A stretch of 64,000 nucleotides of DNA from Rhabdobacter roseus (GCF_014202275.1 NZ_JACHGF010000001.1:682001-746000), one strand, 5' to 3'. Positions 1-10,066 are shown, numbered from the stretch's first letter. The notes: generated by a model not told the origin, from the letters alone. Made by a program: numbers and translations.

Positions 1-203
1 GAGCCGGGCCCTTTGGCCACGGCAATGGCGTCGAGGTCGTGGAGGGCGAAGCCCGCGTTCTGGACGGTACTTTGGATAAGCGTCGTGAGCATGGACGACG
101 ACGAGCGGTCGGTATGCAGGTCACAGGCCGAGAGCAGCGCACCGTCCTGGTGAAGGGCCGCCGAGCAGCCCTTCGTAGAAGAATCAAGGCTAAGTATGAG
201 CAT
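1..203 (-). CDS. tsaB: tRNA threonylcarbamoyladenosine biosynthesis protein TsaB, N-terminal part
   Basis: Partial gene running off the left edge. The minus strand from an ATG at 203 reads MLILSLDSSTKGCSAALHQD and continues to a KGPGS motif at the edge, the start of the YeaZ/TsaB ASKHA-fold family (usual start ILxxDTSTxxCSVAL, then GPGSFTGLR). TsaB is the non-catalytic partner of TsaD in making t6A37 on ANN-decoding tRNAs. About 67 codons are present. The start lies 22 bp after the stop of the S41 protease, so it is probably the last visible gene of the rpmH-rnpA-protease-tsaB transcript. Homology recognised by eye; the C-terminal part is outside the window. Confidence 0.85.
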   Translation of the reverse strand, partial: MLILSLDSSTKGCSAALHQDGALLSACDLHTDRSSSSMLTTLIQSTVQNAGFALHDLDAIAVAKGPG

Positions 204-225
204 ACGCTGGGGTACTACCGATCGG

Positions 226-1881
226 CTACTTTTTTGCCTGGAGGATGTCGCGGTAGCGATTCATGTCGGTAAAAAGGTTCAGGGCCGCTTTCATTTCCAC
301 ATCGGTACCAAAAGAAGCTTCCTTCACGCCCCTTTCGAGGTAGTAATGTTTAATGATTTCTTCTTCCAGGAGCCCTTTGATCTCGGCTTTGTAGAGCTGC
401 AAGTCGTTATCCTTGCTGTGCGAAAGTTTGGATTTGAGCGCTTTAAGCTGATCCTGAATCACGTCGATGGATTTTTCCTTTTTGGCCGAAGCTTCCAGTG
501 CGTACAGGTCTTTTTCCACCTGGGTCGTGTAGTCGTAGTCTTTGTCTTTAAGCCACTTCACGTAGTCCTGGTACTCGCTGTCGGAGAGGTGAAACTCGCG
601 GGCGGGCTTGATGGTAGGGTGCTCGAAGTGGTACTTAACGGCGTAGTCGAAGAAGAGGCGCTTGCGGGCCAGTGAGGTAGCCAGGGGCGAATGGTTCTCT
701 TTTTCGGTAATGATGTCGGGCCGAATACCGCCACCGTCGTACACGGTACGGCCGTTTTGGGTTTTGAATTCGGTCATGAGGGAGTCAGGTACCTTGCCTA
801 CGCTGCCGTCTTCGTTGCGGTGGCTGTAATCAATCGCCTGGATGCAGCGGCCGCTGGGAATGTAGTACTTGGCCGTCGTGATTTTCATTTTGGTGTTGTA
901 CGAAAGGTCGCGAGTCGTTTGTACGAGGCCTTTCCCGTAGGTTTGCTGACCTATAAGTACCCCCCGGTCGTAATCCTGAATCACCCCGGATACGATCTCG
1001 GCAGCCGAGGCGCTGCGGTTGTTGGTCAATACCACGATCGGAATCTCGGTATCGAGGGCCGGATTATAGGCCGAGTACGCTTTGTTCCATTCGGTCACTT
1101 TTCCTTTGGTAGAAACAATCTCTTCGCCTTTGGGAATAAAAATATTGGAGATTTCGATCGCCATATTCAGCAATCCACCCGGGTTTTCGCGCAGGTCCAG
1201 CACCACTTTCTTCATGCCTTTTCCTTTCAGCTCCTGGAAAGCATTACGTACCTCGCGCGAGGCCGTAGCCGTAAAATCTTTCAGGTCAATGTAGCCTACT
1301 TCGTCGTTGATCATGCCGTAGTAGGGTACGTTGGTCATTTTTACCACGTCGCGGTTGACGATAATTTCCAGGGGCTTCTGAATGCCGTAGCGCTTCACGG
1401 TCAGCTTCACGCTGCTGTTGGTTTGGCCTTTAAGGAGCCGTCCGGGGTCGTTTTCGCGGAGCGTCGTCAGGTCCACGCCGTCTATTTTTATGATTTGGTC
1501 GCCCAGCTGCAGGCCCGCCTTTTGGGCGGGGGTATCTTCGTACACCATCATGATGGTATGCGTGCCCTCCGCGGAGTTCACCAGCGCGCCGATGCCGTTG
1601 TACTTGCCGGTAGTCATGGTCATGTAGTCCTCGATGTCGTCCTCGGCGTAGTAGACCGTGTAGGGGTCCAGGGAGCGCAACATGCCATCGATGCTACTTT
1701 TGATGAGCCGGTTCGGATTGATGTCGTCTACGTAGTAGGCGTTCAGCTCCTTGAAGAGCGTCGCGTAAATATCCAGATTCCGGGCAATTTCGAAGAGCCG
1801 GTCATCCTGCTTGAACGAAACGAACAGAAGCCCTGCCACCACCGGAATCGCCAGCCAAAGGGAGCGCACGTATTTTTTCAT
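226..1881 (-). CDS. S41 family C-terminal processing peptidase with PDZ domain
   Basis: 551-residue periplasmic or membrane-anchored serine protease of the CtpA/Prc family, which trims C-termini of envelope proteins. It has an N-terminal hydrophobic segment at about 8-22 (signal anchor), a PDZ domain at about 95-170 with the carboxylate loop near GIGAL, and the S41 core. The catalytic Ser lies in NNRSASAAE (about 290-292) and the general-base Lys in TYGKGLVQ (about 317). A helical, charged C-terminal tail of about 150 residues follows the core. An upstream non-ATG extension to 1950 exists, but the ATG at 1881 directly precedes the basic-then-hydrophobic signal and is preferred. It lies 34 bp downstream of rnpA. 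Confidence 0.93.
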   Translation of the reverse strand: MKKYVRSLWLAIPVVAGLLFVSFKQDDRLFEIARNLDIYATLFKELNAYYVDDINPNRLIKSSIDGMLRSLDPYTVYYAEDDIEDYMTMTTGKYNGIGALVNSAEGTHTIMMVYEDTPAQKAGLQLGDQIIKIDGVDLTTLRENDPGRLLKGQTNSSVKLTVKRYGIQKPLEIIVNRDVVKMTNVPYYGMINDEVGYIDLKDFTATASREVRNAFQELKGKGMKKVVLDLRENPGGLLNMAIEISNIFIPKGEEIVSTKGKVTEWNKAYSAYNPALDTEIPIVVLTNNRSASAAEIVSGVIQDYDRGVLIGQQTYGKGLVQTTRDLSYNTKMKITTAKYYIPSGRCIQAIDYSHRNEDGSVGKVPDSLMTEFKTQNGRTVYDGGGIRPDIITEKENHSPLATSLARKRLFFDYAVKYHFEHPTIKPAREFHLSDSEYQDYVKWLKDKDYDYTTQVEKDLYALEASAKKEKSIDVIQDQLKALKSKLSHSKDNDLQLYKAEIKGLLEEEIIKHYYLERGVKEASFGTDVEMKAALNLFTDMNRYRDILQAKK

Positions 1882-1915
1882 GAAATAAAGCGAATTTAAT
1901 AAGATCCAGGATGAT

Positions 1916-2377
1916 TCAAGAAGCCGACGAAGTACTGGCCAGCCGGGCAAGTACCTTTTTCATAGACTTTTCAATAACGTCATAAGTTGCTTTTTCTTTT
2001 GCAAGATACAAAAAAGCGAGGTACGTTGGACGGGAGGCCGCTGGGAGTTCGTGCAGAATATGCTTGTTGAGGCGGTACGCTTCGCGGCAGCGGCGGCGAA
2101 CGAGGTTGCGATCCACGGCGCGTTTGAAAGTACGCCGCGAGATGGAGAAAAGTACCTGGGGGAGCTCGGAGGGAGGGGCCGGATCGACGAAGTAAAGTAC
2201 CCGAAAAGGAAAGAGGTAGAACGTTTGGATTTCCGTACTACCTCTTTGAAAAAGCCTACCGATGACTCGGTGATTGCTTAAGCGTTCGTCTTTGCCAAAA
2301 GTTTGTTTCAAGTCCGTACTGGTTGGGGGTAGTTTGTCAGTTTGAGAATCAACGAACTTAACAAACGGTAGAACCAC
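1916..2377 (-). CDS. rnpA: Ribonuclease P protein component
   Basis: Protein subunit of RNase P, which helps the catalytic RNA remove 5' leaders from pre-tRNAs. The family signature is clear in RAVDRNLVRRRCREAYRLN (the basic RNR helix) and in the FGKDERLSNHRVIGRLF start region. The coordinates use a GTG at 2377 (153 residues), 19 bp after rpmH. The family normally begins close to KQTFGKDERL, so the TTG at 2311 (131 residues) is an equally likely true start, because the first 22 residues do not look like the family. rpmH-rnpA adjacency is the standard arrangement. Confidence 0.92.
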   Translation of the reverse strand: MVLPFVKFVDSQTDKLPPTSTDLKQTFGKDERLSNHRVIGRLFQRGSTEIQTFYLFPFRVLYFVDPAPPSELPQVLFSISRRTFKRAVDRNLVRRRCREAYRLNKHILHELPAASRPTYLAFLYLAKEKATYDVIEKSMKKVLARLASTSSAS

Positions 2378-2396
2378 TCAAACTTGCCAACTTTTA

Positions 2397-2555
2397 CTAT
2401 TGCTTGTGACGTTTCTCGTCCGATACAGAAAGCTTCCAACGGCCTTTTTTGCGGCGCGAGGTTAACACTTTGCGGCCGTTGGCGGATGACATGCGCTCAC
2501 GGAAGCCGTGCTTGTTTCTTCTCTTGCGGTTCGAAGGTTGGTATGTACGTTTCAT
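2397..2555 (-). CDS. rpmH: 50S ribosomal protein L34
   Basis: 52-residue gene found by direct translation of the minus strand. It starts [20 protein letters not shown], continues [20 protein letters not shown] and ends EKRHKQ. This is an essentially canonical L34, a small basic large-subunit protein that binds 23S rRNA. The ATG is at 2555 and the TAG at 2397-2399. It is the first gene of the rpmH-rnpA-protease-tsaB cluster, with a well-formed promoter about 63 bp upstream. Confidence 0.97.
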   Translation of the reverse strand: MKRTYQPSNRKRRNKHGFRERMSSANGRKVLTSRRKKGRWKLSVSDEKRHKQ

Positions 2556-2617
2556 TTCTTTACCTTATATTATTGTATTAGAGTACTCTACAGTCTGCTA
2601 TTTCTGATTTTGGCTTG

Positions 2618-2648
2618 CAAAGGTATAAAAACTTAAGCGGTATGACAA
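2618..2648 (-). promoter_or_regulatory. Sigma-A type Bacteroidota promoter of the rpmH operon
   Basis: On the minus strand a TTG (2648-2646), a 20-nt spacer and TACCTTTG (2625-2618) match the TTG/TAnnTTTG consensus exactly in the -7 box and in the usual spacing range (17-23). It lies about 63 bp upstream of the rpmH start. The only other match to the -7 word near this gene is absent. Confidence 0.6.
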
Positions 2649-2765
2649 ACGCCTTCGCGTTATTTTTATTTGCGTTAAAAAGCAGGCTTTCCGGGTGCCG
2701 TACGCTGGGGCTGAAAAGTACCTTGCTGGGGTAGTTATGGCAGATGGTGGGGTACTTGGGCTCTT

Positions 2766-2813
2766 GGCGCGTTACAAACGCGCCGCGGCGGGAGTTCGCG
2801 TTACAAACGCGAA
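2766..2813. repeat. Two adjacent perfect hairpins with the same loop
   Basis: Within the 300-bp gap between rpmH and uvrA, two perfect 8-bp stems stand side by side: GGCGCGTTACAAACGCGCC (2766-2784) and TTCGCGTTACAAACGCGAA (2795-2813). Both share the core CGCGTTACAAACGCG and differ only in the outer two bases on each arm, with compensating changes. They are framed by GGGGTACTTGGG on the left and CCCAAAGTACCCC on the right, which are themselves nearly inverted. The rest of the gap (2649-2956) shows no gene. A REP-like element or paired protein-binding site is possible. Confidence 0.6.
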
Positions 2814-2956
2814 CCAGCTCCCAAAGTACCCCAGGGCGAGCAGCGATACTCTTTACATAGCCGCTAGGAAACGCAAACTAAAAAAACCAATTTTGGGTTT
2901 AAAACTAGATGGGGGTTTTCTTACATCCAACCCTCCTATTTCCCATTGGTCCGTGT

Positions 2957-5815
2957 ATGATGAATCAACCCGAACTTCGCACCCAAAGCGTTTCGTTTGA
3001 AGAACTTAGTCCCCAGCAATACATCCTTATCAAGGGCGCGCGCGTTCATAACCTCAAAAATATCGACCTGGCCATTCCGCGCAACCGGCTCGTGGTGATC
3101 ACGGGCCTTTCGGGCTCGGGCAAGTCGTCGCTGGCGTTTGATACCCTGTTTGCCGAAGGCCAGCGGATGTACGTCGAGAGCCTTAGCAGCTACGCGCGGC
3201 AGTTTCTGGGCCGCATGGAAAAGCCCGAGGTGGAGTACATCAAAGGGATATCGCCGGCCATTGCCATTGAGCAAAAAGTAAACACCCGCAACCCGCGCTC
3301 CACGGTAGGTACCACCACGGAAATTTACGACTACCTGAAGCTGCTTTTTGCCCGCGTGGGGGTCACGTACTCGCCGGTGTCGGGCCAGGCCGTGCGTAAA
3401 GATTCCGTAGCCGACGTGGTGGATTACATGCTGAGCCACGACGAAGGTACCCGCGTGATGGTGCTGGCCCCGCTGCTGGTGCGGTCGGGCCGGAAGGTGG
3501 AAGAAGAATTGAATATTCTGCTGTCCAAAGGCTACAACCGCATCGTGCTGGGCGGGGAGTCGGTCTTTATTGAAGAGGTACTTGAAAACCCCGCCAACTA
3601 CCCCTTGGCTACGGGCGAGGCGTTTATCCTGATTGACCGGGCCGCCGTACACCACGACGACGAAGATACCCAGTACCGCCTCTCGGACTCGGTGCAGACG
3701 GCTTTTTTTGAAGGAGAAGGTACCGCCACCGTGGAGGTAGCGGGGGAGGCCCGCCGCCGCGAGTTTTCGGACCGCTTCGAGCTGGACGGCATCAAGTTTG
3801 AGGAGCCGAGCGTCAATTTATTCAGCTTCAATAACCCCTACGGGGCCTGCAAGCGTTGCGAAGGGTTTGGCCGCATCCTGGGCATTGATCCCGACCTGGT
3901 GGTACCCGACAAGAGCCTGTCGGTGTTTGAAGGGGCCGTAGCCCCCTGGCGTACCGAGAAGATGAGCGAGTGGCTGAAGCCTTTGCTCAAAAACGGCATC
4001 CGGTTCGACTTCCCGATTCACCGCCCCTACAAAGATTTGTCCGAAGAACAACAGCAACTTCTCTGGACGGGCAATCAGTACTTTCGGGGGCTTCACGATT
4101 TCTTCGAAGAACTCGAAAGCCAGACTCACAAGATCCAGTACCGGGTGATGCTCTCGCGCTACCGCGGGCGCACGACCTGCCCCGACTGCCGGGGCTCGCG
4201 GCTGCGCAAGGACGCCGCCTACGTGAAGATAGGCGGGGCTTCCATTACGGACCTGGTGCTGCTGCCCATTAGTAAGGTACTTGCCTTCTTTGAAAACCTT
4301 GAACTCAACGAGCACGAGCAACAGGTAGCGCGCCGCCTCCTGACCGAGATCCGCAACCGGCTGGAGTACATGACGCGCGTGGGGCTGGGGTACCTTACCC
4401 TCAACCGCCTCACCAACACGCTCTCGGGCGGGGAGTTTCAACGCATCAAGCTCGCTACCTCGCTGGGAAGTGCACTGGTGGGCTCCATGTACATCCTGGA
4501 CGAGCCGAGCATTGGCCTGCACCCGCGCGACACCCGGCGGCTGGTGGGGGTACTTGAATCCCTGCGCGACATGGGCAACACCGTCATTGTGGTGGAGCAC
4601 GAAGAAGAAGTGATGCACGCCGCCGACCAGATCATCGACATCGGGCCGGAGGCAGGTACCGGCGGTGGCAACGTGGTGTTTCAGGGTACTTGGGAAGAAA
4701 TAAATACTCATGGCCTGGAACGCGCGCCCTCGGAGCTGAAATCCTACACGCTGGATTTTCTATTGGAACGCGAAAGCATTCCTGTGCCGAAGTACCGGCG
4801 CAAGGCCACGCACTTTGTGGAAGTAAAAGGCGCGCGCGAAAACAACCTCAAAGACCTGGACGTACGCTTCCCGCTGGGGGTACTTACGGTGGTAACGGGC
4901 GTGAGCGGCTCGGGCAAATCGACGCTGGTGCGGAAGCTGCTCTACCCGGCGCTGATGCGCGCCAAGGGGGAATACAGCGAGGACATAGGCAAGCTCAACG
5001 AACTGGCCGGTGACCTGGCCCGCATCGAATCCGTGGAGCTGGTGGACCAGAATCCCATCGGGAAGTCGTCGCGCTCCAACCCGGTGACCTACATCAAAGC
5101 CTACGACTACATCCGGCAAATGATGGCCGAAGTACCCCTAGCCAAGGCGCGGGGCTACAAGCCTTCGCACTTTTCGTTCAACGTAGACGGCGGGCGCTGC
5201 GAAATATGCCAGGGCGAAGGGCAGGTGAAGATCGAAATGCAGTTTATGGCCGACATCTACCTCACCTGCGAGGGCTGCGGCGGCAAGCGCTTCAAGCAGG
5301 AGATCCTGGATATTCAGCACGGCGGCAAGGACATCGCCGATATTCTGGACCTGACCGTCGACGATGCCATTGCGTTTTTTCAACAAACCGAACCCAAGCT
5401 GGCCGAGAAACTCCTGCCCTTGCAGGAAGTAGGGCTGGGGTACGTCGGGCTGGGGCAGTCGTCCAACACGCTGTCGGGCGGGGAGGCGCAGCGGGTGAAG
5501 CTAGCGTCGTTTTTGGGCAAGGGCAATAACGCCAAAGGCCGCACGCTCTTCATCTTCGACGAACCTACCACGGGGCTGCATTTTCACGACATCAAAAAAT
5601 TACTGAAAGCCATCAACGCCCTCGTAGACCAGGGCGACACCGTGCTCATCATCGAGCATAACGTGGAGGTGATCAAATGCGCCGACTGGATCATCGACCT
5701 GGGTCCCGACGGCGGCGAAGGCGGCGGGTACCTGACCTTCGCCGGCACGCCCGAAGACATGGCCAAGCTGGACGACAACTACACGGCCGAGTTTTTGAAG
5801 CAAAAATTGAAGTAA
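2957..5815 (+). CDS. uvrA: Excinuclease ABC subunit A
   Basis: 952-residue damage-recognition ATPase of nucleotide excision repair. It has two ABC halves: Walker [10 protein letters not shown] at about 50-58 and GVSGSGKST in the second half, each followed by an LSGGE signature ([14 protein letters not shown] and [14 protein letters not shown]). CxxC zinc-binding pairs are visible ([29 protein letters not shown]). Length is normal for UvrA. Two adjacent ATGs at 2957 and 2960 give the start; the in-frame ATG at 2909 would add 16 residues with no family match. It is a single transcription unit ended by the hairpin at 5854-5887. Confidence 0.97.
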   Translation: MMNQPELRTQSVSFEELSPQQYILIKGARVHNLKNIDLAIPRNRLVVITGLSGSGKSSLAFDTLFAEGQRMYVESLSSYARQFLGRMEKPEVEYIKGISPAIAIEQKVNTRNPRSTVGTTTEIYDYLKLLFARVGVTYSPVSGQAVRKDSVADVVDYMLSHDEGTRVMVLAPLLVRSGRKVEEELNILLSKGYNRIVLGGESVFIEEVLENPANYPLATGEAFILIDRAAVHHDDEDTQYRLSDSVQTAFFEGEGTATVEVAGEARRREFSDRFELDGIKFEEPSVNLFSFNNPYGACKRCEGFGRILGIDPDLVVPDKSLSVFEGAVAPWRTEKMSEWLKPLLKNGIRFDFPIHRPYKDLSEEQQQLLWTGNQYFRGLHDFFEELESQTHKIQYRVMLSRYRGRTTCPDCRGSRLRKDAAYVKIGGASITDLVLLPISKVLAFFENLELNEHEQQVARRLLTEIRNRLEYMTRVGLGYLTLNRLTNTLSGGEFQRIKLATSLGSALVGSMYILDEPSIGLHPRDTRRLVGVLESLRDMGNTVIVVEHEEEVMHAADQIIDIGPEAGTGGGNVVFQGTWEEINTHGLERAPSELKSYTLDFLLERESIPVPKYRRKATHFVEVKGARENNLKDLDVRFPLGVLTVVTGVSGSGKSTLVRKLLYPALMRAKGEYSEDIGKLNELAGDLARIESVELVDQNPIGKSSRSNPVTYIKAYDYIRQMMAEVPLAKARGYKPSHFSFNVDGGRCEICQGEGQVKIEMQFMADIYLTCEGCGGKRFKQEILDIQHGGKDIADILDLTVDDAIAFFQQTEPKLAEKLLPLQEVGLGYVGLGQSSNTLSGGEAQRVKLASFLGKGNNAKGRTLFIFDEPTTGLHFHDIKKLLKAINALVDQGDTVLIIEHNVEVIKCADWIIDLGPDGGEGGGYLTFAGTPEDMAKLDDNYTAEFLKQKLK

Positions 5816-5853
5816 AGTACCCTTGGTGCCTAGAGGTACTTTCCAAACTACCT

Positions 5854-5887
5854 AAAAAAAGTCGCTGGTTCTGTCAGCGACTTTTTT
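5854..5887. terminator. Rho-independent terminator, bidirectional
   Basis: AAAAAAAGTCGCTG, a short loop, then CAGCGACTTTTTT: an A-run, GC-rich stem and T-run on both strands. It sits between the convergent ends of uvrA (5815) and the GH32 gene (5924) and can serve both. Confidence 0.85.
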
Positions 5888-5923
5888 CATTTTGGTAAGG
5901 TACCTACTTAGGTACTTTATTAA

Positions 5924-7441
5924 TTATTTAGTCGCTGGCTTAAGCGCCGTGTACCTGAGCTGCGGGACGGAGGTACCTGGGGCGGCCTTCAAAAGTACCT
6001 TGGTTAGGTCTTTATTGGGGAAAAAGAGGCTGGTCATCACCGTGAGGCCGTTGTCGGCAAAGAGCTCTACGGAAGAAGCATCCACCACCAGCGTCAGCGA
6101 AACCTGTGTACTTTGTGCTAAGCGCGGAGCCGTGCTTCGCTTGCCAAAGCCTTTTTCAAAGTCCACTTTTCCGGCCTTACTGCGGTCGATGTAGTACGCA
6201 TGGGCCGTACGGTCGTAGCCGATCTCCACTTCCTCGCCCTGCTCGTTGGCGAGTACTACCGCGAAGTCCCCGGTACTTGGCGTAGTCAGCTCCAGCCGGA
6301 AAACACCCGTAGGATTTTTGATTTTCTCGGTCAGGTTGTAGGTACCAGGTACTTTTATTTTTTTCAAAAGGGTACTTTCGCCCTCAAGTACCTTCAGTTC
6401 CTGGGCCGGTTGGGAGGTTAAGTACAGGGTTTTGTTCACCTCCTGCAAGCCCAGCTCGCGCGGGATGGTCATGGCGCTGCGCCAGGGGTGGGTAGGTACT
6501 TTCTCGGCGTACTGCCAGTTGCTCATCCACCCCATCAGCAAGGTGCGGTCGCCGGTGTTGGCAAAGGTCACACCCGCGTAGTTGTCCGGCCCGTAGTCCA
6601 TCCACTGGATGTCTTTGGTGTACGCTTTGAAATCTTTTCCGTCGAAGTCGCCCAGAAAGTACTGCGTGGCCGAGCCCTGGTTGGGGCCGCCGGGGTTGAT
6701 ACTCACCAGCAGCACCCACACGTCCTTACCTTGGTGGCGCAGCGGAAACAGGTCCGGGCACTCCCACACGCCGCCGTGCGCACCCACATCGCGGCCAAAC
6801 TCACTCTCGCGGGTCCAGTCTTTGAGGTTGGGCGACGAATAAAACGTAATGCGGTCTTGCGTAGCGAGCGTCATGATCCACTTCTGCTGCGGCTCGTACC
6901 AGCGTACCTTGGGGTCGCGGAAGTCGCGGATGCCGGGGTTGGGTAGTACGGGGTTACCGGGGTACTTGGTCCAGGTTTTGCCCGCGTCGAGGCTATAAGC
7001 CAGGCTTTGGTACTCCACATCATTGCGCTTGGCTTTTTCCAAAACCGGATTATGGTGGGTAAAAATGGCCACCAGCGGTGTTTGGCCAGGCTGCCCGAAG
7101 CCGCTGGTATTTTTCACATCTACCACCGCGCTTCCCGAAAAAATGTACCCCAGGCTATCCGGAAAAAGCGCGATGGGTTGCTCTTGCCAGCGTACCATAT
7201 CCGGGCTGGTGGCGTGGCCCCAGTGCATGGGTCCCCAGGTGGTGCCGTCGGGGTAGTACTGAAAAAACAAATGGTAGGTACCCTGGTAGTACAGCATCCC
7301 GTTGGGGTCGTTCATCCAGTGGGCGCGGGGCGTGAAGTGAACCTGCGGCCGGTGCGGCTCGGAGCCCACGGCCTGAGCCAGAAGGGTACCTGGTAGGGTA
7401 CCTGCCAGCCAGCAAAGAATCAGGAAAGGTACTTTTTTCAT
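5924..7441 (-). CDS. Secreted glycoside hydrolase family 32 (levanase/fructanase/invertase type)
   Basis: 505-residue beta-fructosidase that should release fructose from levan, inulin or sucrose-type glycans. It has an N-terminal signal peptide (about 1-23, ending LLAQA). The GH32 triad is visible: nucleophile Asp in WMNDPNG (about D45), transition-state Asp in FRDPKV (about D176) and acid/base Glu in WECPDLF (about E227). A five-bladed propeller region (about 35-330) is followed by a C-terminal beta-sandwich. It is 24 bp downstream of a sugar-porter MFS gene on the same strand, so substrate cleavage outside and uptake of the monosaccharide probably form one unit. Exact linkage specificity cannot be read from sequence. 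Confidence 0.93.
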   Translation of the reverse strand: MKKVPFLILCWLAGTLPGTLLAQAVGSEPHRPQVHFTPRAHWMNDPNGMLYYQGTYHLFFQYYPDGTTWGPMHWGHATSPDMVRWQEQPIALFPDSLGYIFSGSAVVDVKNTSGFGQPGQTPLVAIFTHHNPVLEKAKRNDVEYQSLAYSLDAGKTWTKYPGNPVLPNPGIRDFRDPKVRWYEPQQKWIMTLATQDRITFYSSPNLKDWTRESEFGRDVGAHGGVWECPDLFPLRHQGKDVWVLLVSINPGGPNQGSATQYFLGDFDGKDFKAYTKDIQWMDYGPDNYAGVTFANTGDRTLLMGWMSNWQYAEKVPTHPWRSAMTIPRELGLQEVNKTLYLTSQPAQELKVLEGESTLLKKIKVPGTYNLTEKIKNPTGVFRLELTTPSTGDFAVVLANEQGEEVEIGYDRTAHAYYIDRSKAGKVDFEKGFGKRSTAPRLAQSTQVSLTLVVDASSVELFADNGLTVMTSLFFPNKDLTKVLLKAAPGTSVPQLRYTALKPATK

Positions 7442-7465
7442 AACGTGGTTTAGTTAAGGGTACTT

Positions 7466-8791
7466 TTAAGGCACAAGCCGCTTTTTCTCCATTTGTTCCA
7501 GGCTGGTGCCCTTGGTTTCGGGCATGAAGCGCCACACAAAGAAGAGCTGCAGGACCATCATGAGGGTGAAAAACAGGAAGGTGTGCCCTCCACCCAGTAC
7601 CTGGGCAAAGTACGGAAACGTGAAGGCGATGACAGAAGCCATGAACCAATGCGTGAAACTACCCAGTGCCTGCCCTTTGGCCCGGATGGCGTTGGGGAAA
7701 ATTTCCGAAATAAATACCCAAATGACCGCCCCCTGCGAAAAGGCAAAGAAAGCAATGTAGATAAACAGCAGCACCGGCACGGTGTAGCCGCCGAAGTCTT
7801 CGGTGTAGAAGGCCCGCGCCACGAGCGCCAGGGTAGCTATGAGCCCCACCGACCCGATGAGCATGAGCGTGCGGCGACCGAAGCGGTCGATGAAGTTCAG
7901 AGCCAACAGCGTGAAGCAGAAGTTGACCAGCCCAATACCCGCCGAAGACAGCAGCGAGGAACTGGTACCCAGGCCCGTCATTTCGAAAATGCGCGGCGCG
8001 TAGTAAATGATGGCGTTGATGCCCGAAACCTGATTGAAAATAGCGAAGAAGATCGCCAGCAGCACCGGCACGCGGTTTTGTTTGGCCCACAAAGACTCGC
8101 TATCGTCGCCGACCGGTACCTGTGATTGCTGAATGGCCAGGACGTCGTCGTCGGCCGAAACAGGGTTGATGATGCGTAGCGTTTGTCGGGCCCGCTCCAC
8201 GTCGCCCCGCCGGGTGATGAGCCAGCGCGGACTTTCAGGTACCCTGAAAAGCAGCAGCAGGAAGAGCAGCGACGGCACTGCCTCCACGCCCAGCATCCAG
8301 CGCCAGGGTACGTCGCCGTAGCCATCCAGGAGGTAGTTGGAGAGGTAGGCGATCAGGATGCCAAACACGACGTTGAACTGAAACAGCGCCACCAGCCGCC
8401 CGCGCGACTGCGGCGGGGAGATTTCGGAGATATAAAGCGGAGCCGCCACCGACGACGCCCCTACGCCCAGGCCACCCAGGAACCGCAGCAGCAAAAAAAG
8501 CTCCCAGCCGGGAGCGAGCGCCGAGCCCAGGGCCGAAACCAGGTACAGGATGGCAATCCAGATCAGCGTTTTCCGGCGGCCGAGCCGGTCGGAGGGAATG
8601 CCGCCAAACAACGCGCCGAAGACCGTCCCGATCAAGGCAATGGAAACGGTGAGGCCGTGCTCAAATACGGTAAGGCCCCACACTTCCTGAATGGCTTTTT
8701 CCGCTCCTGAAATAACGGCCGTGTCGAAGCCAAATAAAAAGCCACCCAGGGCAATCACAACGGACCAGGCTAGTACTTTGCGGTGTATCAT
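7466..8791 (-). CDS. Sugar porter family MFS transporter
   Basis: 441-residue, 12-TM proton-coupled or facilitative sugar transporter. Family marks are GGFLFGFDTAVISGA in TM1, DRLGRR in loop 2-3, RFLGGLGVGASSV, PESPRWL after TM6, DRFGRR in loop 8-9 and PETKGTSLE at the C-terminus; these define the sugar-porter subfamily (XylE/GLUT-like). Length is typical. It is the first gene of a two-gene unit with the GH32 hydrolase, so fructose is the likely cargo by context. Start ATG at 8791 leads directly into TM1. Confidence 0.93.
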   Translation of the reverse strand: MIHRKVLAWSVVIALGGFLFGFDTAVISGAEKAIQEVWGLTVFEHGLTVSIALIGTVFGALFGGIPSDRLGRRKTLIWIAILYLVSALGSALAPGWELFLLLRFLGGLGVGASSVAAPLYISEISPPQSRGRLVALFQFNVVFGILIAYLSNYLLDGYGDVPWRWMLGVEAVPSLLFLLLLFRVPESPRWLITRRGDVERARQTLRIINPVSADDDVLAIQQSQVPVGDDSESLWAKQNRVPVLLAIFFAIFNQVSGINAIIYYAPRIFEMTGLGTSSSLLSSAGIGLVNFCFTLLALNFIDRFGRRTLMLIGSVGLIATLALVARAFYTEDFGGYTVPVLLFIYIAFFAFSQGAVIWVFISEIFPNAIRAKGQALGSFTHWFMASVIAFTFPYFAQVLGGGHTFLFFTLMMVLQLFFVWRFMPETKGTSLEQMEKKRLVP

Positions 8792-9125
8792 TAGCTGTTT
8801 TTTAGAATCCTTATTTTTGAAAGTACCTAACTACTCTGTTACAATTTATCTTTAAAAAATGAAATATAAAGCCGGAGGTGGTAAATTATCAAAAAAAGGG
8901 AGCAGTCTGGTACCAAACTTGCGCAAAAGGGGGGTAGTTTGGCAGAAGGGGGGTACTTTTTGTAAGTATTGTGAGTAAAGAAGGGCTTCCGGCGGCTTCT
9001 TTCTAGACCAAAAACTAGTACTTATGTAGTGGGGGCTCGTACTACCAAGGTACTTGGAGGTACTGCGTGGCTCGGGTACCGTCTCATTTTTTAATTAACA
9101 ACCTCAAGCATCGTTTTACGTACTT
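8792..9125. other. Divergent intergenic region, no gene seen
   Basis: 334 bp between the divergent MFS and FAH-family genes. It must hold both promoters. An AT-rich stretch lies at about 8830-8910 and repeated G-runs with GGTAGTT/GGTACTT words at 8930-8965. No convincing two-box promoter, hairpin or small gene was found. Confidence 0.5.
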
Positions 9126-9962
9126 ATGAAACTATTTCGCACGCAACACGGCATACTCTTAGAAAAAGAAGATCAGTTTTATCGCCTGCAGGAAACCAAC
9201 TGGGACGTGGTGGTGAACCGCGACGACCTCTATGACTGGCTCGTGAGCCGTACCGAGCACCTGCCCCTGCTGCCCTTTACGGATGCCTCGCCCATGCCCG
9301 AAATCCTGGCCCCCATCGGTACTCAGGAGCTGTGGGCGTCGGGTGTTACCTACACCCGCAGCCGCGAAGCCCGCATGGAGGAGTCGGAGAAGGCGGGTGG
9401 GGGTAGTTTCTACGACCGCGTGTACGACGCCGAGCGTCCCGAGCTGTTTTTTAAAGCCAACGCCTGGCGCGTAGTAGGCGACCACGGAGCCGTGCGCATC
9501 CGGAAAGATTCGGGTTGGGACGTACCCGAGCCCGAACTGACGCTTTTTGCCACGTCGTCGGGCAAGATCGTGGGCTACTCCATCGGGAACGACATGAGCT
9601 CGCGCAGCATCGAAGGCGAAAACCCGCTGTACCTGCCACAGGCTAAGTCGTACGAGGGAAGCGCCGCGCTGGGCCCCTGCCTGTACGTGCCTCAGGAGCC
9701 GCTACCGCTCGATACCCAGATCGGGATCGCCATTGTGCGGGCGGGCGAGGAGGTATTTAGCGGCGAAGTACAGCTCGCCCAAATGAAGCGCCGCCCCGAC
9801 GAGCTGATCGGTTTTCTGTTTCGGGAGCTATCATTTCCGCAAGGAGCCTACCTCATGACGGGCACGGGCATCATTCCGCCGTCGGAGTTTACCCTGCAAA
9901 GCGGCGACAAAATCCATATCACCATCGAGCCCATAGGTACCTTGACGAACGTCGTGGCGTAG
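9126..9962 (+). CDS. Fumarylacetoacetate hydrolase (FAH) family protein
   Basis: 278-residue metal-dependent enzyme of the FAH fold, which cleaves or hydrates 2-keto-3-deoxy sugar acids or beta-diketo acids. The metal-binding pattern is visible as PEPELTL (about 138-144) and the later [20 protein letters not shown] block, with the Lys of [12 protein letters not shown]. The [17 protein letters not shown] wording is that of the sugar-acid-degrading FAH group rather than mammalian fumarylacetoacetase. It stands alone on the plus strand, divergent from the GH32/MFS sugar unit. Exact substrate is unknown. Confidence 0.85.
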   Translation: MKLFRTQHGILLEKEDQFYRLQETNWDVVVNRDDLYDWLVSRTEHLPLLPFTDASPMPEILAPIGTQELWASGVTYTRSREARMEESEKAGGGSFYDRVYDAERPELFFKANAWRVVGDHGAVRIRKDSGWDVPEPELTLFATSSGKIVGYSIGNDMSSRSIEGENPLYLPQAKSYEGSAALGPCLYVPQEPLPLDTQIGIAIVRAGEEVFSGEVQLAQMKRRPDELIGFLFRELSFPQGAYLMTGTGIIPPSEFTLQSGDKIHITIEPIGTLTNVVA

Positions 9963-10043
9963 GGATTGGGCAAAGGGTACTTTTATAGCAGAGGGCGAAG
10001 GGCCTTGGGCTTAGGGTACTTTGTTAAAAGTACCTGCCAAGCT

Positions 10044-10066
10044 CCCTTTCTCCGCCGGAGAAAGGG
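10044..10066. repeat. REP-like palindrome, copy 1
   Basis: CCCTTTCTCC-GCC-GGAGAAAGGG, a perfect 10-bp stem with a 3-nt loop, in the gap after the FAH-family gene. It is followed by GCCGGGGATAGAGG. It resembles the palindromes at 45312-45338 and 60746-60784 (shared CCTTCTCC/GGAGAAGG core). Confidence 0.6.

Noticed and set aside
691-1899. Long open frame opposite the S41 protease gene
   Set aside because: It is the exact shadow of a well-supported gene with catalytic motifs. High GC3 leaves the antisense frame open. Its translation resembles no protein.
2384-2581. Plus-strand frame over rpmH
   Set aside because: It is antisense to L34, which is certain.
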